From Lichenostomus cassidix (taxonomy: Eukaryota > Chordata > Aves > Passeriformes > Meliphagidae): 64,000 bases of DNA. Both the position numbers and the translations under genes were made by a program. The stretch's first letter is position 1. Each line of letters starts with the position of its first letter. The stretch spans positions 68,799,056 through 68,863,055 of the forward strand of contig CM039184.1 in the NCBI GenBank assembly GCA_008360975.2, given 5' to 3'. Shown in pieces: positions 34,401 to 46,330 of the stretch. The notes under the pieces were generated by a model. That model was given only the letters and a program-made list of their open reading frames with translations. It did not search any database and was not told the origin of the DNA.

Positions 34401-37400
34401 ATAAGGGCTTTACAAGATGAGCGTTTTTAAAACAAGATATTTAAATTAGATATTTTGATGTTTCATCCTCCAGAAACAGTCAAATGTATATAAAACAGTC
34501 CTAGAAATCATGTGAGAATGCAACTGGGTAGTCCTCTCCTGTGAGTATGAATGGAGGCACTGTAAAATTGAAAGCAGAGGTATTCCCCCCGCCCCAGGTT
34601 GAGTTCTGATACTGTCAGAGAGGTAGCCTTTACACTGTTCAAATCCTCCAAAATCCTTAATGTAGTTGCCTGAAGTCTGAAAATCCAATAATCTCATAAT
34701 TTTAGTGGGTGGAGAAAGTGAGGCAACACAGTCATCTGGGCTTGGCATTGGACTTGTTCTGGACCCTCAGAGCAGTTAGTGTGAGGGGAAGCTGAGTAAC
34801 CCCTGTGCTCTTTACCTGCTGGTGTTTAGCAGAACTTCAGACTATCACTTTATAACCATCATTACAAGATTTTTAGATGAATGAAAGATTTCTGGCAAAC
34901 AGTTGAATTTTGGCACTGTCTCACTGAGAAATATGCCTTTGATGAAAGCATTCAACTTACTGCTGCCAGTTTTCATGCCCAACAGCTCTTTCCCCTTCTC
35001 CAGCTCCTGTGAGTGAGGGCTGGGGCTGAGCCCTGGGGGAGGTCAGGTGCAGACACTTTACAGGAGACTGAAGGATCTTATGAGGCTAATATGCTCAGGG
35101 TGTTGCCATGCTCATCTGAAAATCACAGTGCTGTGAGAGAGTCTTGGTTTTATTGCTTAGAGATTGTGTTAATCAAAATGAACACCAGCAAATCTTTAGA
35201 CTCATGACAGTTAATATCTACAGAGCCTACAAGGCTATTTTGGAGATGGATTTGCCAGGGAGTGCACAGCTCTATAGCTGACACAAGAAGTCTGCTCAGT
35301 CTGGTTGAGGATGATGCTGTTGTGTGCAGGAGCTGCTGCTGCAGTGGGCTGAAATGCAAATGTGCCATGCAATTGCATTACAGAAATTAAGTGTTGATCA
35401 TATCTTTCCATCAATCCCAATAGGAAATTTTACAGTTTGGGTAGTTTTTTCTTAGTTCTTCCTGATGTTGAATTAAAAAACCAGTGAGCTAAGAATGTGG
35501 ATGTGCTTTGTGAAATGCTGGTGTTATATTACATGTCTGTGAAAATTTCACTTGGAGCCAGATCTTGAGCACAGATCCATCAATGTTAACAGATGTCTCC
35601 TAACTGGTACCCCTTGAAGCTCTTTTGTCGATTCATATGCTTCTGTTACATTGTTGGGTTTTTTTAAAATTTCTCTTTCTTCTTTAGTATAAACATATAA
35701 ACATATAAACATATAAACACAAGAAATAAATACATCTGTGTATACTTTCTGCATTTTAACTGGAAACAAATCCTTAGCCCTGAAATCCTTGTTTGCTCTA
35801 TTCATCCTTGGGTACCCTTCCAGTGACTAGGAAATTTTCACTCCATTTGATTCCCAGCACAGCTAAACTGTATAATTCTAACTACTTTACGTTCAGCCTG
35901 TCTGGTAAGACTGAGCAGCCTTGCAGGGCATAAAGAATTGCAGGTGGAATGACAACTCCCAGTCTAGTGCTGCACACTGTGGGCATGTACATCAAGCATA
36001 ATTCACATCACTTCCTTTTACTCATTTTCAGTGATTCCTATTATTTTATAAAATAATTCTTTGTGGTTTAGCAATACGGACTTCTCAGTATGGACTTCCA
36101 TTCCTCCAGCATTTGTTTTGAATAAACATGGTAAAGAAACATCACTACTGTCATTTCACAGAGGCAGAATTAAAGCACAGAATACCTAGATTTAAAGAAA
36201 GAGAGTGATCTTTCCAGCAGATTCTACCACATTACATTTATCCTGTGAACATTGGTTAGGAGCAGATGATGCCATCCCTTCCCAGTGAGGGGTGAAGAAC
36301 AGCTGATGCTATTTCACAAGAGCCCTGAAGATGAAAGGACTGTGAGAACAATTGAGGGGAAAAGGCAGCAGCATGCACTTCTAGAGCTTGCAACGATTTG
36401 AATGAGGGACTGAAAGTCTTTCACTTCAGGTAATGCAGAGTTGTCATTAAAAAGAATATCTTTATTACTGAGACTTTCAGTTATTTCTTGAGAATACTTT
36501 TCCTTTCAAAAGTGCTTTATTTCCAATTCTATTGTGAAAGTAATCACTCAAAAAAAGAATATGATTGCCAAGTAGTTAGTATGGAATTAAGGGCTATCCA
36601 GCCAATTCTACCACTACTATTTCAGTGAAATGTGTGTGGAGAAAGAGACAGGGATGAGATGCCACTTCCTTTTCAGTGAATAGAAACCTGTTCCCATTGC
36701 CGTGAAGTTAAATTAATATAGAGTCAGATCTAAAATTCAGGAGCATGGGTAGCCTCATCAGGAAGGGTTTCAATCAGCATGCAGAGAGTGTACCAGCTTG
36801 AAAAATATGTGTGTGGATACAGCCCTCCTGGAGCTCAGTTTCATGCAGCAGCTCCTGAATGCCAATGCAGTTCTGGCCTAGCAGAAGCAATCACTGAGGC
36901 AGCAGTAGGGGTTAATGCTTCATTGTTGAGAGTTACTGCTGACATTGGCTTGGATTAGTCACTCCATGTTTTGTCTGAACATAATTGTTGACTGTAGTAG
37001 ATAGAAGGAAAATAGCTATTCTGGTTGCCTTTTCTTGAATAAAAGTTTGATTAGTTTTCAGAAAGATCAGAAAAGTAGCATTTAGTAAAACATCAAGTAT
37101 TTTTATTTAAAATAGGTCTGCTTGCAACCCTGGGGCTGTTGCTCAGGGCTGTATTCATTGTCCTGTGCTCTGTGCAGGGCTCACTGACTTGGCAACAGGG
37201 GAAAGCACATCCTTTAGCATTTGCATTGCATTTCAGCCCCTGACTGCTGGGCTGTGCACATCTCCAAAGGGAGAACAAAGGGGTTACTGGGAAGAGAAGA
37301 CTTAGAGAAGCTTAAAACCCAAGCTGTTCAAATTGGGAGCCCTTGTTCTAGAAATGTTTTTGCAAGCAGTATGAACTTCTGAACTTGTCAGAAAAAAATC

Positions 37401-37868
37401 AAAAGGCTACTGCTACAACCAAGATCAAAAGTTACCTGGAAGAAAATATGAAAAGAAATCAAGTCCTGATTCAGGATAACTGACAGAAAAATTGAGAAAA
37501 CATATTGTTCCTTGTCCCAGTTCCTTCTCTTGGTCCATAATCTTTCAGGTGATGTGAAGAAGACAGTTGGACTGACAAGAGCAAGCCCATGTCTGGGAGG
37601 TATTTGGTGATCCCTGCTGTGCTACATCTCCACACCAGCATTTTGCTCCTCAGTGGTGACTGAAACAGGCAGCCGGGATTTGAGGCTGTGTGTGCCATGA
37701 TCTGCACCTGGCCCCAGCCCCAGGGCTCTGCTCATCTCTATCATCCCTCTTTCATGTCCTGTCCCTTCCCTGCACTCTTCCCTGAGTGTGGCATCCATCT
37801 CCTTTGGGTTTCTTCTAGGAAAGAGTGTGGGGGAAAAAGGAGGAAGAGAAGGAAAGAGAAATAAAGAC
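28447..37868. other. Intergenic or deep-intronic DNA, no exon recognised
   Basis: Many short frames on both strands lack splice context or recognisable domains. I looked on the - strand for the convergent neighbour expected from vertebrate synteny (STK32B kinase motifs and its C-terminal segment) and did not find them. Small items: T homopolymers at 31428-31444 and 31575-31588, and an octamer microsatellite near 35690. Confidence 0.5.
35688..35720. repeat. Short tandem repeat, unit ataaacat
   Basis: About four head-to-tail copies of ataaacat, the last one imperfect. Simple A/T-rich microsatellite. Confidence 0.85.
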
Positions 37869-38034
37869 AAGAAAGAAAGAGAAGAGGAAGAGGAAGAGGA
37901 AGAGGAAGAGGAAGAGGAAGAGGAAGAGGAAGAGAAGGAGGGAGGGAGGGAGGGAGGGAGGGAGGGAGGGAGGGAGGGAGGGAGGAAGGAAGGAAGGAAG
38001 GAAGGAAGGAAGGAAGGAAGGAAGGAAGGAAGGA
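37869..38034 (+). repeat. 166-nt pure-purine compound microsatellite
   Basis: Three adjacent arrays without a single pyrimidine on the + strand: nine gaagag hexamers (37881-37934), twelve ggag tetramers (37937-37984), then about twelve gaag/ggaa tetramers (37985-38034). The GGG-rich middle could form G-quadruplexes and the mirror symmetry could form triplex DNA. Long Glu/Gly/Lys/Arg-repeat frames (+) and Ser/Phe/Leu/Pro-repeat frames (-) across it are translation of the repeat, not genes. Confidence 0.95.
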
Positions 38035-38048
38035 TAAAATAGGATATT

Positions 38049-38066
38049 AAAAAAAAGGGGGGGGGA
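38049..38066 (+). repeat. A-run followed by G-run
   Basis: A short A homopolymer directly followed by nine or so G residues, just downstream of the purine microsatellite. Likely length-variable. Confidence 0.7.
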
Positions 38067-38750
38067 AAAGAAGGAGAAATGAAAATAAAAAGGAAAAAGC
38101 CTAGGTATCTTTAGCAGCAGTACAGCCAGAGAGGCAGCAAAAGCTGTTCTCTGTACAGTGCTCACCTAGTCTGGGATTTACCAGGTCTGGACAAGAACTT
38201 AACATCTCTGTCAGTTTTTTGTCTGCTCCCATTTTGTCCTTTAGAAGGCAAAAACAACCTCAAAGAGCAGTGACAATTCTAGTTCCTCTCATTTTCCAGA
38301 AGAGACAGCTAAATGCTTTAATGCCCTTAAAAAGACTGACAAATAAATGTATTTTTCATTTAATAGAGTTCCTCTGCACAGGCAAAGGGTAAGAGGTAAA
38401 TGGCATTGTTAAATTTAATTTCACTTTGGCTTTCACTTTTCAAATGGTTTAAGTGTTTTCTTCTCCTCCTTTATATCTTTAAGACAGGGTTGAAAAGATT
38501 TACTGGAGGCTGTTGCTATGGTGCTCATATCAAGGTGTCTGCTTTCATTCCTCTGAAACTTGGTTAGCACTTGTGCATGTTTACAGCTTTGTCTGCCTGG
38601 ATCTGTTTGCTCTATCATAATTAACAGAGTGCACCTCAGCTAGTAGAAAACATGTGCTTGGTTTTGCCTTGAGAAGACACAGAATGAATGCAATGTGATA
38701 GAAGGGTCTGCAGGCTTTTAATAACCTTCTCAAGTGTTTTTGTAAACTCA

Positions 38751-38779
38751 GAATATGCATGTGCAGAGCATGCATATTC
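38751..38779. repeat. Perfect 11-bp inverted repeat (hairpin)
   Basis: Left arm gaatatgcatg, seven-base loop tgcagag, right arm catgcatattc. The pairing extends by four more pairs (ctca with tgag) if a single bulged base is allowed. The arms contain overlapping ATGCAT/TATGCA motifs. Confidence 0.9.
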
Positions 38780-38960
38780 TTGAGAGATGCTGTATTTGGC
38801 AATGTTTACAAATCGGGATAAATTAGTTAGGTTATTTTAGTAATTAATTAATTTTAATAGCATTTTGAAACATTACAACTGAATGGGCAGTCGTTGCCAG
38901 CTGATATTACAAAGAGATATTCCTGGATGACATTATCATTGGAGCTTTTTAGAGAGGAGG

Positions 38961-38981
38961 AAAACAAACAAACAAACAAAC
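38961..38981 (+). repeat. (AAAC)n microsatellite
   Basis: About five aaac/caaa units in a row. Could be the tail of an old retroposon, but no body is visible. Confidence 0.8.
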
Positions 38982-39489
38982 CAGCACAGTTTGAATGATC
39001 TGTGCTGCAGCTCCATGCTCTAATATTAGTGATCTTTTTTTCAATGCTGATTTAGTTTTTTGTGATGCAGACATGGCACTGGCTTTTTACCATAAAAGAT
39101 TAGATGGTCTGCAGTCTTTCCTTTGGACACAGAGCAGAGAAGAAAGTCTTAGAAATTCCCAGTGCTTCACACACCTTGCAGCTAGGCCACGTTTACTTTT
39201 GCCTGTCTTCTATCTAAGCTGTATTTACTATGCTTACTGGACAACAGTTGTATAGTTGAAGACAAAAATTAAAATTTCCTATTTTTAGAGTAAATAATAT
39301 GAAAATGTCACCTTGAAAAACACCTCCTCGCAGTTTGGTGACTGACAGTGCAAGTTTTATCTCACTCAGGTTTGTTTTTGTACCCATCACCAGCATCTGA
39401 ACCTCTCACAATGCATCATCACTGCTGCTTTCTGGGGAAGGATCATTTTTCTTCCATGGAGGGAGAGCTAAGACATTCGAGGTCTGGTT

Positions 39490-39605
39490 TAGCACCTGAG
39501 AAAACTGATGACAAACCAGTTTGCTAAAGGTCAATCCAGGAGTCTGTGGTGGAGCTGAGAACAGAATAACAGCTCAGTACTTCAATCTCTGGACCATTTT
39601 TCTCT
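39490..39605 (+). mobile_element. MIR-like ancient SINE remnant (3' part)
   Basis: The order of short matches (gagaaaactgatg, then aaaggtcaatccaggagt, then gtggtggagctgagaacaga, then a ctggaccat end) follows the 3' half of MIR/CORE-type SINEs, where the text runs gaaactgag, caaggtcac, gcagagctgggaa. Highly diverged; recognised from pattern, not alignment. Confidence 0.55.
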
Positions 39606-40059
39606 CTCTTTTGCAATATCTTTGCAGTTTTTTGGAGTGTTATCACTTGTCAGAATTCACTCATCCACCTACATCTCTATGATGATGTATTATTAAAATA
39701 TTTTGGCACTTGGCATATATGTTCTGCTTCATATTTGCAATCAGAAAGTGCAGTTTCCAAAATGAGAGCTCAGTGGGTGAAGGAGCAGTGATTCATTTTT
39801 CTGTGGGAATATAAAACATTGGTAATATCAGACTGTTATTTTCTTTTCTTGAAGTAGATCTGTTAGGGTAAGCTGCTGTATTTTGCTACTGCTTAGATAT
39901 CCTAAGTTTGTTAAATGTTTTCTCCATTGATAAATAATCCATTAACAATTTGTTTTCTGTAACAATAATCTATGTAAAATTGAGGTTTATGTGTGACCAA
40001 GAAATGCCATGCAGTAATTGTCCTCTCCTTCTTATTTTAACTCTTATTTTTAACTCCTG

Positions 40060-40150
40060 ATCAAGTCAAAGTTGTCCTTGCTCGTTACAGGGGTCTTGGG
40101 CAGATGAACTTTAAAGGTCCCTTCTGAACTATTCCATGACTCTATGATTT
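40060..40150 (+). mobile_element. CR1 LINE 3' end
   Basis: The run gatgaactttaaaggtccc, followed by a diverged accattc-like segment and ctatgattt, is the typical 3' tail of avian CR1 elements. Only the last ~90 bases are recognisable, as usual for 5'-truncated CR1 copies. Confidence 0.75.
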
Positions 40151-43100
40151 AGGTTTTGCAAACAATGGAGAAAGGTATATTTTCAAAGCTCTTATTGTGG
40201 TTTATTTTCTCTGCAGGGTAATGTATTTATTTTTTCTAGGATATTGAATGAGATGTCATTTTAGAAGCGTCATGATCTTCCCCCCAAATAGCACACAAGA
40301 TTACTGTGAATTTATTTATTTGATCCTTTTTTTCCCAGATTCAGTTGAATAATCCATTACTGTATTTATATTCAGTGATAAAAAGTTCAGTAGCATAGGC
40401 ATATTTCTGAATTCCTCTTAAAAACTGGGAGCAGTTTCAGAGAAGCACAAACAGTGAGGGATATGAGAAAGAATGGTGGATTCCTGGATGAATTTTGCTG
40501 AAACACTCATAAGAAATACTGAGAACTTGCTAGGAATAATAGCAGTCATGGGCAGAGAGATCCTAACTCTCAGCAGAGGAGTTTTATTGTTAAATGGCAC
40601 TGTGGGTTTAGATGACACAGCTCATGTATTTTCAAATGAGTGCAAGACCAGGACAGAACTAAGTTAACCCAAACTACATCTATGGCAGTTTGCTGTGCTA
40701 AAATTTAGGCAGAGTGAATCCTGAATAAAAATGTTTCTAATGCAACAAAATCAGTGTTTGCCAAGAATTACTGCCTTCTGAAACGTGATAGACCACAGAT
40801 ATTGCCTGAGATGCAATAGTGAAACAAAGACCCTGGTTCCAGATTTCCTAATGACATTGGGAGGTTTTTCATTCAGATCAGAAAATCTGGGCTCTGGTCT
40901 TTTTGAAGCACATCTTGTCAGCTAGGCTGGAGTGCCTGTCACAGATGGGGGTTCAGTTCCTGGAGAGATGCTGGCCCTGTGTTTATATAACTCAGCCACA
41001 GCCACTGCCAACAACTGAAACACAATGCTTTTCTGTCTCTCTTGGTCTCACAGTAAATTAGCACTGAATTCTTTGGCCATTAAATCCTGCAAGCCACTAC
41101 AGATATTTACTGTTAACCTGAAAAATTGTTCACTCATCAATGAATAGCATAAAAACCTCAGACAGAACAAATAAATTGTTCAGCTGAAGCTATTACAAAG
41201 TCTGTTACAGCAGGAAATTAATTTCAGTTCTTCAGTTAATTTAATTGACTAATTCTATTAGTTTAGGTTTATTTTAAAACCCTGATCTGAGGACTGAATC
41301 TCCAGGTCCATATATTTTATTTCTGTCATTCTTCACTTCCAGGTCTCCAAATTCCAAACTTAATGGTAAGTCTCATTTAGCTTTGACACAGACTACTCAG
41401 AATAAGTCTTGCATCTATCATGTTTCAGTTTATCCCATATAGGCTTAAGTTCCTGGGCTGAACAATCAAGATTCCTTTCTGATTTGCTCTGTAACTAAAA
41501 GTTAGTTTTTTCTTTCTTTTGTTCTAAGTTCTCCATAAAATAAGTTATAGCTGAAACAATGTCATTTAACAGCAAGCCATTCTTGGAGGATCAAATAGGA
41601 ACAGTGACAAACTTCCAGATGAATATATTCCTGGAGAGAAATGCTGGAAACCTAAATTTTCCCCTTTTTTAGCGTGTTGATGACAGGAACTGTGTTTTCT
41701 GTCAGGCCAGCCTGAACTGAGCCTGCATTCACCCAAGCAAGGTCAGCAGTGCAGCAGATTTGGGTGGCATCTCTAGAGGAGGTTACATCATACAGAACCC
41801 AATACACAAAACAGGTTTTGGAGATAAGAAATTTCTAACCTTCCTTTTATTACATTCTTGGGTTTTTTTTTTTTTTGCAGTTGAAAAAAGAATGTGCATC
41901 TTATATCCTTGAAGTACTGTTGAGCTGCTGCCATGCACACTCTATAAATTGTTTAGCTGGTGACTCAGTCTAACAACACCAGACCTTTTCCCCATATTTG
42001 TTGTAGGGTTTTGTATAACATGGCCCCTGAAATTGTATTGCAATACCAGCTATTACAGTCAGCAGCTAGCTGAGAAGGAGCCTGAAGGAGTGCAATGGAG
42101 AAAATGAGACTATTTTCAGAAGTGTAGGTGCTTGTGGAACCTGGGGATCATTGCTGGCATTGTTAAGCAATAAACCAAGCAGTTAAATCTCAGCACACTA
42201 AATATGTAAAGTGATTTTAAAAGAGTTGGCATTTTGTAACTATTGAGATTATACAGTGAAACAAGTTAGAAAAAATTGTAACCATAATTTACATTCTATG
42301 GGCTATTCTTCTACTTCAATAAATTTTTATTTTTAATTTTTAAATACTCTGAAGAAAAAAAAGTTTAACATTGCATAGGTTTGATTTTCCTTTTCCCCAA
42401 AAGACAAAACCCAAGGTTTTTTCTTTGCCAAAAAGAGTTAGGAATTATGAAATTAATTTTTTTAAAAGTATAAATGAAGATTTTTTTTTTCTGAGAAATT
42501 TTGATTTCTAAATCTGCCAGTATTCTTCTATGAATTTTCTGAGCAATAATGTACTTGGAATTTCTACCAAAGTGCAGAGATTTTATTCAGAATGATTATA
42601 TCTGCCATAGGCTGCTGCATACTCTGTAGCTGGTTTTCATTCCCACCTTTTTTACTATATTTATAACAAAAAAAAATATATATATTGCTAGGAAATAAAA
42701 TATTAATGCAGAATTAATTCCAGCAAGGCCTAAAGATGAATATTATTAGAATAGGGCATATTTATTTAAATTTCAAGAACAATTTTGATAATTAGACATC
42801 TGCTATTCCAAGAAGTCTTTACAGAGAATGCAGTAAAAATTATAATGACATTCTCTGATAGAATCCACTCCCAGAACAAACAAGCCCAGTGATGACATTG
42901 ACTCTAGGTTCTGCTTGGGTTTCATGCTCAATATAACCTCACTAATCAGAATTTTTGCCATCTACCACATAACTCTCATGGAACATAAACAAAATGTATT
43001 ATCTAGATATGAGGTTCCTATAGGAGACATGTTACAGTTGGTAAAATGAAAAAGTCTCTATCTCATACAAAATGGGCAATTTCAAATTACATGCACTTGA

Positions 43101-46100
43101 ATTTCCCAAGTGGTGTTTAAAGTGGGTTTTCCCAGTGAGAAATGGAGCTGCTGCTATGGACTCTCTGTGTAGGTGACCTGCTTCTCTTTGACAACAGTAG
43201 CTGCACCTGCAGCAACAAAGGGCTTTGTACTCCTAAAAGTGAGTTCTTACAGGGCTCTGGCTTCTTATGTGTCAGAGCTCCAGGTGAGCCTTCTATCCTC
43301 ACTTGTTCCCCATTTCTAGTGCACACTGCAGACCACACTCTCCTAGGGAATACCTTAGCTATCCACTGGCTCTTCAACTCCAGTGAGGAGGTTACTAGGA
43401 CAGGAGAGTTTCTGCAGTAGGGAGAGTGAAATCCTGGTTCCATGGGAATCAGGGGTAAAACATCCATGGATTTCAAAAGGATTGCAATTTTCTCTACGGC
43501 TTTATGTTACCTTCTTTTGATGTAAATACCAAAAGATCTTCAATGACAGCTGAATTTTAATTCCATCTAAAGATAGCAGTTCCTGTAGAATTTATTAGGC
43601 TCCTGTTGACCCTAATAAGCTAGGAGGAAAAGTCAACAGCAACTGAGATGTATTGTTTGGAAGGAAGACACATAACAAAAATGATAACATGAAAAGGGTA
43701 AGATTTTGAAAGGAAGAATCAAAAATAGTAAACACAATGTCTTGACATTAACAGTACAGGAGAATAAAATATTTTTTGTCATCGCTCTCAGCTTCCATTT
43801 ATGCACTTTAGATGAAAGCTGAAGGTTAGACATACTGTCTGATCTAGGCAGGTCTGAGAGACTTTAGAGTAAGTTGAGAGTTGTGTCCACATGAACTAAA
43901 AACCTACATATCAGTTCAATACTCCATCTGCTTCCTTTGCTGAGCTTAGCAGGACTGTGTGATTCAGGCAAAACATTCAATGCTATTTTAAATGATAATC
44001 CCAGGAAAATACTAAAAATAGAAAACTACTTCTCAATCATTAACTTTTTCCAAAGAGCTTAAAAATTCCCTTTGTAGCTGAATTTCCAAGTTATGCTTAC
44101 TGTAACTGAACACAGGACAAGAATGAATCCTTGGAAACTCAGGAAATTGGAACAATTAACTATCAGGCACACAGGTAAGAAAGTGTTATTAATATTGGCT
44201 TACAGTGACAGTGCAATGTCAGAATAGAACTTCAGTGATCAGATCCAAAATGCCTGGCTTTGCAGAGCCATTCCCCTGTGCTCCTAGCTGGGTAGGGAAG
44301 CAGGGGCTGGAGAGTGAGTTTTCCCCCACCCAGGCTGTATGTGTGCTGGGGGGAACCAGCATCACCATCTGAGACAGGAAGAGCTCAGAAGCCCTGGATC
44401 TTCTGGGATTTGATTCCCTTGCCCTCCTGGGCTGCCATCCCTACATTGTTTCTTGGATTTTTTTAATGAGGGGTCAGCTTATTGATTTATTTCAAGCCAT
44501 ACCCCAAAGAGAAGAAAAATCTTCCTTTTTGTCAAGTACCACTCTCTTGGTGAGTTCCACACATCCCTTAGGCTCAGGCTCACACATTCTCTGCTCACCT
44601 GACACACACCAGACATCTCCAGCAGGTAAAATGGGAGTATCCCCCACATCCCATTTCCCAGGGATGTTGTGTATTAAAGGAATAGATGATTCCTGAAGCT
44701 GCAGGTGAAGGTCTTACCTTTATTCTTACCCTCAGCTTTTCCTTATTGTTTTCCTCTAAGCATTTGTGTGCAGGATCTGCTGCACACTGCTGGATGTGTT
44801 TGTGTTCTTGCTGGTGGGGCTCCTGCTACAAGTGATCACATTGTGTTCAGAAACAAGGATCTTCCACGCTTGCTCCTGAATCCCAAATGAGACATTCAAG
44901 TTATCTGGTCATGCAATTTAACCTTTAATGTCCACTGGGACACTGGCAGTGCCAGGGAGTGTTTCTTCCCAGTGGATTACTTTCCATACTTTCCAACCTT
45001 TGATAAAACTGTATAATAAAGCAAGACGAAATGGTGAAATATCTTTTCAGAAATTGAATCAAAATTATAGGAAGACAGGTGCTGAATAGTTGTATAAAAT
45101 ACAGGACTGTAAGTAGTTAAACTTAACATGGATATACTTAAAAGACTATCAATACTTACCCACTAAACCTTATGAAATCACCCTGAAGGAAGATTAGAAA
45201 ATTGGGATTTCTTTCACTCCCTTCCTGCTGAATCCAGACATTGATTAGAGCAGTATGGGAATGAAAAATCCTGTGCTCCTGCTGTACTTAGGGTCTGATG
45301 GCATCAGCCAGCACAGTGCTCATTTCCTGTCACATCAAAGCTGGGTGTCTGATCCCTTCTCTGAGCTGCCTGCACAGCCACTTCTCCCCGAGCAGAGGCA
45401 CAGCAACAGCCTATTCCTGTGGTGAAGTGGCTGCTGGTTACTCAGGGGAAAATTGCTCAAATCACTGTCTATCAGCTGCTCATTTTCACAAGATGCAGGA
45501 TCTCACACCTTGCTGTGCAGCAAGCCTGTGGGATTTTGAAAATGTAGTTTTGTTACATCTGCTGCCTTGGGAAGGACACAGGGCTCTGCTTTTGCTTGCA
45601 GTTTCCCTTTCCCATCAGTATATATTAATGAAGTGGAAGGTTTTTCTGTTACAGAGTACCAAAGTCCCATGGCATTTGCAGCCTGGGAATTGCTGGCTTT
45701 TACAAATGGTTTCTGTTGGGTTTTTTGAGACCAGATGCTAACTATTGAAATAATACATGATCCTAAAAAAATAAAGGAAAAACCAGCAGCATCCAGTCTT
45801 GAGAGAAAATGGAAGCAAAGATGAGCAAACCTCATTTCTTTTCTGCTTCTTGTATTCAAAACAAATGTGTATTCATGACATTTCTGAAGTGTGTGAGTAC
45901 TTCAGAGAACTTGACCTGAGCAGTGAGTGCCTTCAACAGGCTCTGATTGCCTCAGGACCTCATGAATATGTGTTTCTCATTCAGGGTCTGCAGCACGGGG
46001 ATGCAGGTAGGCAAGAGCAGGTGTTTCTACCCTGCAGGTGAGACCTTTCCTTTTAAAACCTTTCTTCCAAAGTGAAGATGGTTCTTCCCTTTCAACAGCT

Positions 46101-46266
46101 CCATGGTCAGGGATCTCACATAAAGTGGGCTGTTGGTTCATGCTCTCCTTTGTCTGAGGACTGTCCAATCCAGTACTGCAGGACAGGCCATGGAGCACAG
46201 AGGGAAGTTTTCTCTGTGGATGCATTTGGCAGGACCCTTGCTGAAGCCCCACCACTGATCAGCAAA

Positions 46267-46330
46267 TGAGAAGACAAAATGTTGACGTTGGAAAGGGACT
46301 TTAGCACATCCTGCTTCCCTCTAAATCCTA
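46267..46330 (-). mobile_element. Possible degraded CR1 3' end
   Basis: The + strand reads aaaatgttgacgttggaaag followed by ggacttt, resembling the reverse complement of a CR1 tail. Short and diverged, so uncertain. Confidence 0.35.

Noticed and set aside
36140..36200. Possible MIR-like segment (catttcacagaggcagaatt)
   Set aside because: A single short match without the expected downstream order.
37788..38165. Long Glu/Gly/Lys-rich (+) and Ser/Leu/Phe/Pro-rich (-) frames
   Set aside because: They are translations of the purine microsatellite in different frames; no unique sequence around them looks coding.
43117..43476. 119-codon frame on - with an overlapping 92-codon frame on +
   Set aside because: No recognisable domain, no splice context and both strands open together, which points to composition rather than coding.
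45298..45741. 147-codon frame on +
   Set aside because: Mixed low-conservation-type composition with many Cys/His/Leu but no motif spacing of a known family; no promoter or splice support.
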